From positions 5,852 to 69,851 of the forward strand of contig MEHQ01000864.1 in the NCBI GenBank assembly GCA_008828725.1: a stretch of DNA of 64,000 bases. Reading direction: 5' to 3'. The position numbers were made by a program, and so were the translations under genes. The notes under the pieces are model-generated. The model worked only from the letters and a program-made list of their open reading frames with translations. It made no database searches and was not told where the DNA came from. Positions 60,701 through 64,000 of the stretch are shown piece after piece; within the stretch, counting starts at the first letter, position 1, and every line of letters begins with the position of its first letter. Source of the DNA: Saccharina japonica. Lineage: Eukaryota > Sar > Phaeophyceae > Laminariales > Laminariaceae.

Positions 60701-63700
60701 ATGTTTGTTATGGGTTGCTGTCTTGTCAGGAGCCCGGTGCTTTGTATTCTTCACGAGAAAGTTGGAACATGCGCGACTAACGTTTATCACCCAATCACAC
60801 TCACCCAATCAGCTTGCAAAGCTGAGTATCAAGTACTGCTGTAGAGCAAAATCAATCGTATGAACTCACAGATGACGTATTATATACTGTTACGAGGGAA
60901 CACAGTAATCATAACCAAATTGGTACGTCGGCAATAGGGGGATACAAGTTTTCTGGGTCCATCGTGGGTTCTGATTATATACTACTATTACTATGTATTT
61001 TTACTACAATAGCCCACCCGGACTATATTGTATTTGCGGTCATAGCTTAAACGTCAGGTGTGAGTTCGATAACATTGTTCGACAACCACTAATGTCTGTG
61101 CTCTTGTAATTGACACAGCTGACTTGTCCACAAGCACTGGACAGCCCCCCCCCCCCTCCCCCTAATGAATTTATGGAGTACGGGGGAGAAGGAATGCTTA
61201 CCATGATGGTTAAGTTGTATAACTGGATATGGAAAAACGAGTACGTACCTAAGAGATGGAGAGAAGGGGTAGTAGTAAACTTGTTTAAGAAAGGAGACAA
61301 GGCTAACCCGGGTAACTACAGGGGGATAACGCTACTAAGCACTGTCGGTAAAACGCTCTGTAAGATTTTGAACGATAGAGTGGGAACAATGATGGAGAAG
61401 GAAGGAAAAATTAGCGAAGGGCAAGCAGGATTTAGGCCAAACCGTAGCTGCGTCGACCATGTGTGCACATTTGGTAAGATAATCCAAGGCAGGAAAGACG
61501 CGGGGCTAACAACGTACTGTTTATTTTTAGATGTACAGAAGGCCTACGATGCAGTATGGAGAAATGGGCTGTGGAAAAAGTTGTGGGGAATAGGGATAAG
61601 GGGAAAGATGTGGAGAATGATGAAGAAGATGACGGAATGTGCGAGAAGTGCTGTGATGTTGGACGGGGAGATATCGAAGTACGTTGATATCCTACAAGGA
61701 GTTGCACAGGGATGTACGCTATCACCTAACCTATTCAAGGTATATACCAATGACATGATAGTAGCAGTAGAAGCAGCATTGCAGGGAGTCATGGTGGGGG
61801 AAGATACGGTGTCGGGATTGATGTTTGCGGACGATTTCGTGTGCATATCAGAAACACCCGAAGGACTGCAGAAATAATTGAGAAGGCACTAGAGTACACC
61901 AGGAAGTGGAGAGTGACGGCGAACGTAAAAACGTGCGTAGTAGTTGTATGTAACGAAGATAAGGAGAGTCTGGCAACTTGTAAGTGGAAGTGGGGAGAAG
62001 ATGAATTACCGATCGTAGACCAGTATACGTACCTTGGCGTAGAAATCTCAAAAGATTGCTCTTGGGATGCACACATAAATAAAGTAATAGGCAAGGGTAA
62101 GGCACACGTAGGCAAGATGGAAGCAGTCCTAACAGACTCGCACCTTGACACTAGAATTAAGAGATGTATACTGATGAATGTGATTGTACCAAAGCTAGAA
62201 TATGCAGGAGACGTATGGGAAGGGAATGCGAAGCTCGTGAAATAGCTGAAAACAGTACACAGATGACAGCAGCTAAAAAAGTACTAGGATGCTCAAGTAC
62301 GGCGAGTAATACAGTATTGAGAGCAGAACTGGGAATTTACCCACTTTAGACAAATAGAGACGCGCGTAAGTTGAAATGGCAATATAAAGTGAAGAACATG
62401 CCAAATAAGAGGTTGCCAGCCATAGCTGATAAAGCTGTATGGGAGAAAGTAACTAAAGGGCGAGCTGGAATCAGGTGGGATAGCGTAGTCGAGAAAGTAT
62501 GGAAGGATATAGGAAGCCAAAAAGAGATGCTGGCCATAGAGAATTTAGCGGATACAAGACAGAAGTAAAAGAAAGGATAGGAATAAGGGAAAGGCTAGCG
62601 CTAAGAAAGGTGGAAGGGGAAAAACACTTGGAGATATACAGGGGGTTGAGAGAAGGAATAGGAACGAAAAGGTATCTGCACGGCCCAATGGACTTCGCGA
62701 AAGAGCTGAAACTGCGATTTCGTGTCGGGGACCTGGACCTGCCAGAAAAAAGGAGGAGGTATACCAGTAGCCGGGAGGAGGAAGAAGTAGATGCACAGAT
62801 GTGCCCATGTGGCAAGGCCATAGAGAGTAGAATTCACATAGTGGGAGAATGTGAAAGATACAAAGAGGAAAGGGATGTGTTAGAGGAGATGATAAAAATA
62901 GACGAGTGTGACATGGAGCAGTTTGGTACACTAAATAGTAGCGAGAAAACGATCGCTATCTTAGGAGATAGATGGTGGCCACAGGCGGTGAAACAGGAAG
63001 AGGATAAGATTAGCAAAAAATTTCTTTTTAATATATGGAAACAACGTAATGAGCGCCCAAGTGTTGGAGGTGTCTCTATTAGGAGTAGGAACGGTGCTCC
63101 GTCTCGAAAGGGATGCGTGGTCAATGGCCAAATGACTAAGGCAAGCAACAAATGAGTACGCCCCCCCCCCCCCCCCCCCTCTCCCCCTGGCCCTCACCGA
63201 GGGGTTTCCCATGAGTTTCCATTTGGTGGGCGTTATTTTTTTTGGTTGAACCGCATTGATTCTGCTAAACATGCCACGGCAATGTTTGACCTTTGACGCG
63301 ATACTTTTTTTTTTTGTGTCTCGTGTTTATTTATTTTTGCAGCAGAGTCCTGTTGCTTGGCAGCCAAAAATTGTGTGACAGGCGGGCGGACGGACAGATA
63401 CTGAATTTTGTTTGCTGTTAGAATCCATTTACCAGGGAAGTGTAGTGACGCTTTTGGTAAAATTTCGATCGTCTGATATGTTTTCAAAACTCTTTTTTGT
63501 TTTTTCACGAAATACCCGGCCCAGCAACCGCTGCGCTGACCAGCTACTGTAGAAGCAGCAGCCCCCTGTCTGTTCGCGTGTTCTACCAGTCTGCCGGCAC
63601 CGTCCCGTGTTGTACCACTTTGGTATTCATCCCCCCTTACGCGATCAACCAAACAATGCCACGTTGCTGCTATCAAATTGAACTCGCCAGCCAAAATAAT

Positions 63701-63868
63701 CTGAACCATACACCTAATTATCTCTTCAACTACAAACAACATAGTCTACTATTTTGGCTCCCGATCCCTAACAATTGTTATCTCCCAAATTTGATTGTAC
63801 AGGGCGGATGTGAACGTGAGCGTGAAGGACCTCATTTCCGGCCTCTTGGAGAAGGAGCCAGCCCAGAG
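18662..63868 (+). CDS. Very large multi-exon Ser/Thr protein kinase gene (3' end outside window)
   Basis: Seventeen exons: 18662-18975, 23493-23605, 25284-25403, 37505-38075, 41371-41507, 42342-42479, 43187-43464, 45841-45946, 48454-48557, 49148-49243, 51409-51518, 53328-53432, 54551-54726, 57336-57418, 59164-59297, 60080-60181, 63803-63868. Every junction is GT-AG and in phase, giving 917 codons without a stop. Residues 1-627 match no family I know: acidic, then basic/poly-Ala/poly-Glu, then Gly-rich. The kinase domain starts near residue 636: GEGSYASV loop (645-652), Lys667 in VAVK, Glu686 in helix C, HCD at 759-761 in [13 protein letters not shown] 811-813, YIAPE 844-848, [19 protein letters not shown], then the C-lobe end EKEPAQR. 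All catalytic residues are present, but HCD replaces HRD (non-RD kinase). The layout resembles the CAMK group; substrate unknown. The start is uncertain because the frame is open upstream to 18591, after a good acceptor. Confidence 0.9.
18976..23492 (+). other. Kinase intron 1 (4.5 kb)
   Basis: Contains many short ACCTGGTAT/GTAC-type palindromes, the 250-bp MITE (21358-21607), a T-rich tract (21640-21890), a GATC/AGATCT-rich stretch (22870-23050) and a GCC run (23420-23455). ORFs at 19062 and 20867 do not fit the gene's phase and lack features. Confidence 0.65.
21358..21607. mobile_element. MITE with about 45-bp terminal inverted repeats
   Basis: Left AGGGTCGTTCTTATCGAACA then ACTTTTTTCCAAAA; right end is the complement with one or two changes (CTCGATAAGAACGACCCT). 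About 250 bp, AT-rich inside, kinase intron 1. Confidence 0.9.
23493..23605 (+). CDS. Kinase gene exon 2
   Basis: Acceptor TCTCTGCAG, donor CTACG/GTGAGCGC; phase 2 in, phase 1 out. Codes a charged segment with [20 protein letters not shown] and ends IGNFHYG. The only open phase is the one required by exons 1 and 3. No known domain. Confidence 0.8.
23606..24135 (+). repeat. Irregular repeats of a donor-like motif after kinase exon 2
   Basis: The exon 2 junction CCACTACG/GTGAGCGC is followed by GCTACGGTGATAAA (about 23737) and ATTACGGTGAGAAT (about 24112), each after a CTTGCGGTAACTC block. Spacing is irregular. Confidence 0.6.
24184..24407. mobile_element. MITE family A split by a younger copy of itself
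   Basis: Outer left part AGGGGACCACAGTAAACACT to TTTTTACT, right part AACCATAGTTGGTCCTATTT to CCTCCCC. The younger copy is 24265-24371. Confidence 0.85.
24265..24371. mobile_element. MITE family A (nested, well preserved)
   Basis: 107 bp, ATTACGGGGGACCATAGTAA to TTCACTATGGTCCCCCGTAAT region; sits in the outer copy at the sequence TTACTA/ACC, as expected from a TA target. Confidence 0.88.
25055..25268. repeat. CGGTAATCGGTAACGGTGATC degenerate repeat
   Basis: Short units GATCGGTAATCGGT repeated for about 210 bp, immediately before the acceptor of kinase exon 3. Confidence 0.9.
25284..25403 (+). CDS. Kinase gene exon 3
   Basis: Acceptor GACAACAG, donor TGGAG/GTGGGCAT; phase 1 on both sides. 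Charged, probably helical: [20 protein letters not shown] then [18 protein letters not shown]. No known domain. Confidence 0.8.
26155..26470 (+). repeat. Dispersed C-tailed repeat (type G), three adjacent copies
   Basis: Copies of CGTGCTCCGTCCCGGCATTG then GGATGCGAGGGTCTATGGTC, ATACGACTACGGCC, ending GAGTAC and poly-C. Other copies: 23290-23385, 26600-26655, 35320-35400, 47020-47125, 49410-49495, 51560-51650. Confidence 0.85.
26290..28245 (+). repeat. Left arm of a 9-kb inverted duplication
   Basis: Reads colinearly with the reverse complement of 33440-35415, with frequent small indels. Anchors: GATCTGCAGTGGGTGCT (26882) against its complement near 34811; a CGGTCGG-rich block at 27580-27740 against 33975-34135; CCGGCCTTCAATCCAACAGT near 28124 against 33545. 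Contains several poly-C runs, GCT/TTG stretches and no supported ORF. Confidence 0.85.
28246..33439. other. Unassigned core between the inverted arms
   Basis: About 5.2 kb of unique sequence, AT-richer than its surroundings and nearly free of the minisatellites and MITEs common elsewhere. No long ORF. A minus-strand frame at 29137-29498 has Cys-rich segments ([18 protein letters not shown]) but no recognised family. Contains a perfect 21-bp hairpin (29984-30029). Origin unknown. Confidence 0.6.
29984..30029. repeat. Perfect 21-bp inverted repeat, 4-nt loop
   Basis: Left arm 29984-30004, loop ATAA, right arm 30009-30029; the arms are exact complements and AT-rich, set in a roughly 150-bp AT-rich patch. 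Such hairpins are frequent between genes in organelle DNA, but no organelle gene was recognised next to it. Confidence 0.9.
33440..35415 (-). repeat. Right arm of the 9-kb inverted duplication
   Basis: Reverse-complement partner of 26290-28245. The outer ends of both arms carry copies of the dispersed C-tailed repeat. A 228-codon ORF on the minus strand (34277-34963) shares short stretches with the left arm in only parts of one frame, so I treat it as non-coding. Confidence 0.85.
35416..37504. other. Intron 3 right flank: mixed and plastid-like DNA
   Basis: 35416-35830 is anonymous. 35880-36800 holds two short ORFs (91 and 79 codons) without recognisable similarity. 36826-36985 is the trnL fragment. 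37000-37420 is strongly AT-rich, with a 35-codon open stretch near 37225 ([17 protein letters not shown]), perhaps plastid. Intron 3 ends at acceptor 37503-37504. Confidence 0.55.
36826..36985 (+). pseudogene. trnL(UAA): Nuclear plastid fragment: 3' part of trnL(UAA) group I intron plus exon 2
   Basis: 36826-36885 matches the conserved 3' core of the cyanobacterial/plastid trnL group I intron (GCAGAGA, CGACGGGA, GGTAAAGATAGAGTCCAATT). The intron ends in G at 36939, as group I introns do, and exon 2 follows at 36940 with AAAATCCGTTGATG, a variable arm, and T-arm GAGGGTTCAA. The T arm and acceptor carry small insertions (an extra A and C), and the 5' tRNA half is not seen, so it is a decayed copy. 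Surrounding DNA to about 37420 is very AT-rich, as expected of plastid DNA. This lies in kinase intron 3. Confidence 0.8.
37505..38075 (+). CDS. Kinase gene exon 4 (low-complexity)
   Basis: Largest exon, 571 nt. Acceptor AAAAACAG, donor GACAG/GTAGGAAT; phase 1 in, phase 2 out. Order: Arg-rich ([10 protein letters not shown]), a roughly 30-residue Ala-rich stretch, a Gly/Ser segment, then a Glu-rich run ([13 protein letters not shown]) leading to [19 protein letters not shown]. Likely disordered except for the end. Follows the 12.1-kb intron 3. Confidence 0.8.
38459..38540. repeat. (GT)n microsatellite, about 80 bp
   Basis: Nearly pure GT dinucleotides with one TTT interruption near 38515. 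Confidence 0.98.
38645..38930 (+). repeat. Tandem repeat (about 60 bp) in kinase intron 4
   Basis: Unit ATGGCTTACTTGGAAGCTGC then TCCTCGCTTGCACCGCGACG; degenerates at the right end into short ATGGCTTACTTGCAAGC units. Confidence 0.9.
39252..39555 (+). repeat. Tandem repeat (about 100 bp x 3) in kinase intron 4
   Basis: Units share TTCCCGAACTGTTTT, CGACAATGGAAAGAATGCTA and CGAGATTCCGACCCCCCGAA. Confidence 0.92.
39725..39813. mobile_element. MITE family B, reverse orientation
   Basis: TCAACCCATTCAGAACTG at the left, CCAGTTCTTAAGGGGTTAA at the right; kinase intron 4. Confidence 0.8.
39990..40550. repeat. Self-complementary TCGAACGTTTCGATATA array
   Basis: Dozens of short units such as CGATATATCGAACGTTTCGA; nearly every unit is its own reverse complement. 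A 37-bp unrelated block beginning GAACACGATGGGTGTGCAGC occurs at about 39977 and again at 40265. Smaller relatives lie at 24585-24800 and 40630-40680. Confidence 0.9.
41371..41507 (+). CDS. Kinase gene exon 5
   Basis: Acceptor GATACGCAG, donor CAGCAG/GTGGGCGG; phase 2 in, phase 1 out. Codes [20 protein letters not shown] then [20 protein letters not shown]. Possibly part of a small beta-rich domain with the end of exon 4, but not assignable by eye. Confidence 0.8.
41565..41890 (+). repeat. Minisatellite (about 20 bp x 16) after exon 5
   Basis: Unit AACACACTGGGTGATAAGAT. Each unit holds GGGTGATAAG, which resembles a 5' splice site, though not clearly copied from exon 5. Confidence 0.92.
42053..42290 (+). 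repeat. Long C/T tract upstream of kinase exon 6
   Basis: Almost only CCCCTCCCC, CCTTCCCG and similar; ends about 50 nt before the acceptor at 42341. Confidence 0.92.
42342..42479 (+). CDS. Kinase gene exon 6 (helical, basic)
   Basis: Acceptor AATATCAG after a roughly 240-nt CT-rich tract; donor CAGAG/GTAAGAGAG; phase 1 on both sides. [20 protein letters not shown] then [19 protein letters not shown]: amphipathic, strongly charged helices. Confidence 0.85.
42480..42790 (+). repeat. Minisatellite (29 bp x about 9) right after exon 6
   Basis: Unit TGTCGATTGTCCCGCACAGG then CAAGAAAAG. Each unit contains CAGGCAAGAA, a GC-type version of the exon 6 donor AGAGGTAAGAG. Confidence 0.9.
42935..43160 (+). 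repeat. Long C/T tract upstream of kinase exon 7
   Basis: CCTTCCCCTTCC-type sequence ending about 25 nt before the acceptor at 43186. Confidence 0.92.
43187..43464 (+). CDS. Kinase gene exon 7 (Ser/Gly-rich linker)
   Basis: Acceptor AAAATAG after a roughly 225-nt CT-rich tract; donor GGCGGG/GTGAGCTGG; phase 1 in, phase 0 out. [20 protein letters not shown] then a run of Gly/Ser/His repeats ([13 protein letters not shown]). Likely flexible. Confidence 0.82.
44300..44430. repeat. Dispersed repeat type E
   Basis: Blocks AAAATGCAAGGCACGAACCG, GAGAAGAGCCTACTTTG and CCCCGGATCCGAGTTACGAC. Other copies: 1010-1130, 7165-7340 (reverse), 46365-46560 (reverse), and a partial at 63910-64000. No coding capacity seen. 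Confidence 0.8.
44818..45030. mobile_element. Foldback element, 213 bp
   Basis: Starts AGGGCCCGAATTAACGAG and ends CGTTAAAACGGGCCCT; the arms pair along about 100 bp, including GGTCAACACACGCACCAGCA and TGCTGGTGCGTGTGTTGACC. Kinase intron 7. A half copy lies at 737-861. Confidence 0.9.
45841..45946 (+). CDS. Kinase gene exon 8
   Basis: Acceptor AACGTGCAG, donor CCAGGGG/GTGAGAGAG; phase 0 in, phase 1 out. [20 protein letters not shown] then [15 protein letters not shown]. Found by the phase requirement between exons 7 and 9. Its donor region is repeated in tandem in the next intron. Confidence 0.75.
45930..46260 (+). repeat. Tandem repeat (about 65-70 bp x 4) of the exon 8 donor region
   Basis: The exon 8 end GGCTCACCCAGGGG/GTGAG is echoed by GGCTCACGGAGGGGGTGATA, GACTCACGGAGGGGCTGAGA and GACTCACGGAGGGGAGGGTG, with linking blocks CAGGCCGCGTTGTTTGGAAA. 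Confidence 0.85.
46813..46930. mobile_element. MITE family A (diverged)
   Basis: TATGGGGGGCCATAGTAAAG at the left, GGTCCTATCTACTAC and GTATGCCCCCCC at the right; kinase intron 8. Confidence 0.7.
47537..47668. mobile_element. MITE family A, reverse orientation
   Basis: ATTACGGGGGGGGCATAGTA to TTTACTATGGTCCCCCGTA; inner part GTGTGTACCGTAGGTCC in reverse order. Kinase intron 8. Confidence 0.85.
48454..48557 (+). CDS. Kinase gene exon 9
   Basis: Acceptor CGTTGCAG, donor GTGCAG/GTATGTCG; phase 1 in, phase 0 out. [20 protein letters not shown] then [13 protein letters not shown], directly before the kinase domain. All three frames are open here; this one is fixed by the phase of exon 10. Confidence 0.75.
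48595..48750. repeat. TTG/CTG trinucleotide tract, about 155 bp
   Basis: Mixed GTTGTT and GCTGTT repeats right after exon 9. Similar tracts lie at 43685-43790 and 55095-55200. Confidence 0.95.
49148..49243 (+). CDS. Kinase gene exon 10: glycine-rich loop
   Basis: [20 protein letters not shown]: subdomain I, ATP-binding loop. Acceptor AACCACAG, donor ATTGAG/GTCAGTCAG; phase 0 on both sides. Confidence 0.93.
50455..51303 (+). repeat. Minisatellite (about 42 bp x 20) in kinase intron 10
   Basis: Unit CCGGTAAGGTTCGGTACGGC then CTCAATACCTTACCGAACACT. Each unit contains CCGGTAAGG, i.e. a GTAAG donor-like core. A 110-bp block recurs at 50462 and 50590. Confidence 0.95.
51409..51518 (+). CDS. Kinase gene exon 11: catalytic Lys and helix C
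   Basis: [14 protein letters not shown] carries the ATP-anchoring Lys; [12 protein letters not shown] carries the helix C Glu. Donor CCACAA/GTGAGTGAG opens directly into a minisatellite made of similar units. Phase 0 in, phase 2 out. Confidence 0.93.
51519..52135 (+). repeat. Minisatellite (about 31 bp x 18) beginning at the exon 11 donor
   Basis: Consensus GTGAGGGGAGAGGGGACAGA then ATAGTACACA. The junction CCACAA/GTGAGTGAGGGGAG is the first unit, and later ones keep CACAAGTG or CACAGGTGAG. Interrupted at 51560-51665 by a dispersed C/G-tailed repeat. Confidence 0.9.
53328..53432 (+). CDS. Kinase gene exon 12: hinge region
   Basis: [20 protein letters not shown] then [15 protein letters not shown]: subdomains IV-V, hinge and start of the C-lobe. 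Acceptor TACCACAG, donor GAGAGG/GTGGGTTG; phase 2 on both sides. Confidence 0.93.
53684..53780. mobile_element. MITE family B
   Basis: Starts TTGACCCCTTAAGAACTTAA with a small internal duplication, ends GTTCTGAAAGAGTTAA; kinase intron 12. Confidence 0.75.
53818..53935. mobile_element. MITE family A (old copy)
   Basis: TTATGGGGGAATGTAGTAAC to GGACCGCCGTAGTG with inner TAGGTTTTTGTGTGCAT; kinase intron 12. Confidence 0.65.
54372..54485. mobile_element. MITE family A, reverse orientation
   Basis: TATTTTACGGGGGGCCATAG to CCCACCCCGTAAT with GGTTTTGGTGTGTACCGTAG inside; ends about 65 bp before kinase exon 13. Confidence 0.82.
54551..54726 (+). CDS. Kinase gene exon 13: catalytic loop
   Basis: [20 protein letters not shown] then [14 protein letters not shown]: subdomains VIA-VIB with Asp761, Lys763 and Asn766. 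Cys760 stands in place of the HRD Arg. The exon ends in an Ala/Pro/Asp-rich insert. Acceptor CTGCCAG lies about 65 bp after a short inverted-repeat element; donor AGGAG/GTGAGGAA. Confidence 0.95.
54727..57335 (+). other. Kinase intron 13 (2.6 kb)
   Basis: Type G repeat remnant (54770), TTG tract (55095-55200), ACCGAACC-type repeats (55330-55560), the 22-bp repeat and the N at 56280, and a CAACAA stretch before exon 14. Anonymous otherwise. Confidence 0.65.
56060..56280. repeat. Tandem repeat (22 bp x about 8) ending at an ambiguous base
   Basis: Unit AAGCTAAGACCAACCTAAAC then CC. It stops abruptly at the single N at 56280. Confidence 0.9.
57336..57418 (+). CDS. Kinase gene exon 14: DFG motif
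   Basis: Insert end, then [14 protein letters not shown]. The catalytic Asp to DFG Asp distance is 50 residues, about 30 more than usual. Acceptor GAATCAG after a (CAA)n run; donor TGCAAG/GTGTGTCA, which recurs once 70 bp downstream. Phase 1 in, phase 0 out. Confidence 0.93.
57405..57492 (+). repeat. Single duplication of the exon 14 donor
   Basis: GATCTCGTGCAAGGT occurs at the exon 14 junction (57407-57420) and again at 57478-57492, followed by shared TACAGCTTAGAGC and ACGCTTAGAT blocks. Confidence 0.85.
57750..58135 (+). repeat. Minisatellite (29 bp x about 13) in kinase intron 14
   Basis: Unit GTAGGAAGGATTAGTGGGTT then TCCATACTT; nearly uniform from 57960 to 58120. Confidence 0.95.
58324..58440. 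mobile_element. MITE family A
   Basis: ATTACGGGGAACCATAGTAA to TTTACTATGGTCCCCCGCTAT; kinase intron 14. Confidence 0.87.
58505..58589. mobile_element. MITE family B
   Basis: CCCCTTAAGAACTGGTCCCA to CAGTTCTGAATGGGTCAA; kinase intron 14. Ends mutated from TTAA. Confidence 0.75.
59164..59297 (+). CDS. Kinase gene exon 15: activation segment and APE
   Basis: [21 protein letters not shown]+1 loop and APE. The activation segment is about 13 residues longer than in PKA. Acceptor TTTTTTAG, donor CTATG/GTGAGGAG; phase 0 in, phase 2 out. Confidence 0.95.
60080..60181 (+). CDS. Kinase gene exon 16: subdomain IX
   Basis: [16 protein letters not shown] then [10 protein letters not shown]. Acceptor GTCTCTGCAG, donor TGTGTG/GTGAGTCG; phase 2 on both sides. 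Confidence 0.93.
60320..60430. mobile_element. MITE family A
   Basis: ATTACGGTGGACCCTAGTAA to GGTCCTATTTACTATATAGC and CCCGTGAT; kinase intron 16. Confidence 0.83.
60890..61020. mobile_element. MITE family A relative (subfamily)
   Basis: TTACGAGGGAACACAGTAAT, then CAAATTGGTACG, then ATCGTGGGTTCTGATTATAT, ending GCCCACCCGGA. A second copy lies at about 10070-10200 with the same inner block CATCGTGGGTTATGATTA. Confidence 0.7.
61150..63090 (+). pseudogene. Degraded LINE-type (non-LTR) retrotransposon, RT and C-terminal domain
   Basis: Lies in kinase intron 16, same strand. RT motifs in order: [41 protein letters not shown] (catalytic Asp), [23 protein letters not shown] (catalytic DD). The frame ends at TAA near 61875 and continues shifted ([14 protein letters not shown]), then shifts at least twice more to a C-terminal [20 protein letters not shown] (Cys/His-type motif). 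There is no endonuclease domain, so it is 5'-truncated. The 3' end runs into a dispersed C-tailed repeat (63098-63180). Disabled; would not make protein. Confidence 0.9.
63098..63180 (+). repeat. Dispersed C-tailed repeat (type F) at LINE 3' end
   Basis: CGTCTCGAAAGGGATGCGTG then GTCAATGGCC, ACTAAGGCAAGCAACAAATG, AGTACG and a long C run. Other copies: 10787-10868 and 41990-42062 (+), 49279-49340 (reverse). Confidence 0.85.
63803..63868 (+). CDS. Kinase gene exon 17: subdomain XI
   Basis: [20 protein letters not shown] then QR: the conserved C-lobe end with the Arg of subdomain XI. Acceptor TTGTACAG, donor CCAGAG/GTATGTAT; phase 2 out, so at least one more exon lies beyond the window. Confidence 0.9.
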
Positions 63869-64000
63869 GTATGTATTTGACGCTTCGAATGCATATACTA
63901 CCTGCTATAGGCACAATTCGACGAGATTCGACGAGGGAAGAAAATGCTTAGCCCTTCTCGCGATAAAATTGCAAAGCACGTACCGTAGTGGAGAGGGCGG
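63869..64000 (+). other. Start of kinase intron 17
   Basis: Donor GTATGTATT at 63869, then part of a type E repeat running to the window end. Confidence 0.7.

Overview
The window is nuclear DNA of a eukaryote with large, intron-rich genes. Two protein-coding genes can be reconstructed exon by exon. They are transcribed divergently from about 18.45-18.66 kb, and about 90% of the window is intron or repeat. A decayed piece of plastid trnL(UAA) with its group I intron sits inside one intron, so the organism is or was photosynthetic. Long introns, roughly 50% GC and abundant tandem repeats would fit a heterokont alga such as a brown alga. That placement is an inference from general features, not from a species match.

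Left part, minus strand (about 18.45 to 4.96 kb): a 12-exon gene for CDC20/Fizzy, the activator of the anaphase-promoting complex. It carries a Ser/Thr-Pro-rich N-terminus, a C-box, a Mad2-binding-like segment, a seven-bladed WD40 propeller and a C-terminal Leu-Arg tail. All splice sites are GT-AG, all phases agree, and the resolved exons give 602 codons plus a stop. The initiator Met is on an exon not identified here.

Right part, plus strand (18.66 kb to beyond the window end): one very large gene (over 45 kb, 17 exons seen, 917 codons so far) for a Ser/Thr protein kinase. Its roughly 630-residue N-terminal region is unrecognised. The kinase domain is coded from 49.1 kb onward and is still incomplete at 64 kb. 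All 17 exons connect in phase.

Introns hold most of the unusual material: (i) tandem repeats that begin at a splice junction and repeat the junction sequence itself, in at least seven introns of both genes; (ii) strand-specific polypyrimidine tracts of 80-250 bp upstream of several 3' splice sites; (iii) at least five families of short inverted-repeat elements, with nested insertions that show their TTAA or TA target sites; (iv) a 5'-truncated, frameshifted LINE-type reverse transcriptase; (v) a 9-kb inverted duplication (arms of about 1.95 kb around a 5.2-kb core) inside the 12.1-kb intron 3; and (vi) the plastid trnL fragment close to it.

The first 4.95 kb contain no gene I can support, only repeats and anonymous sequence.
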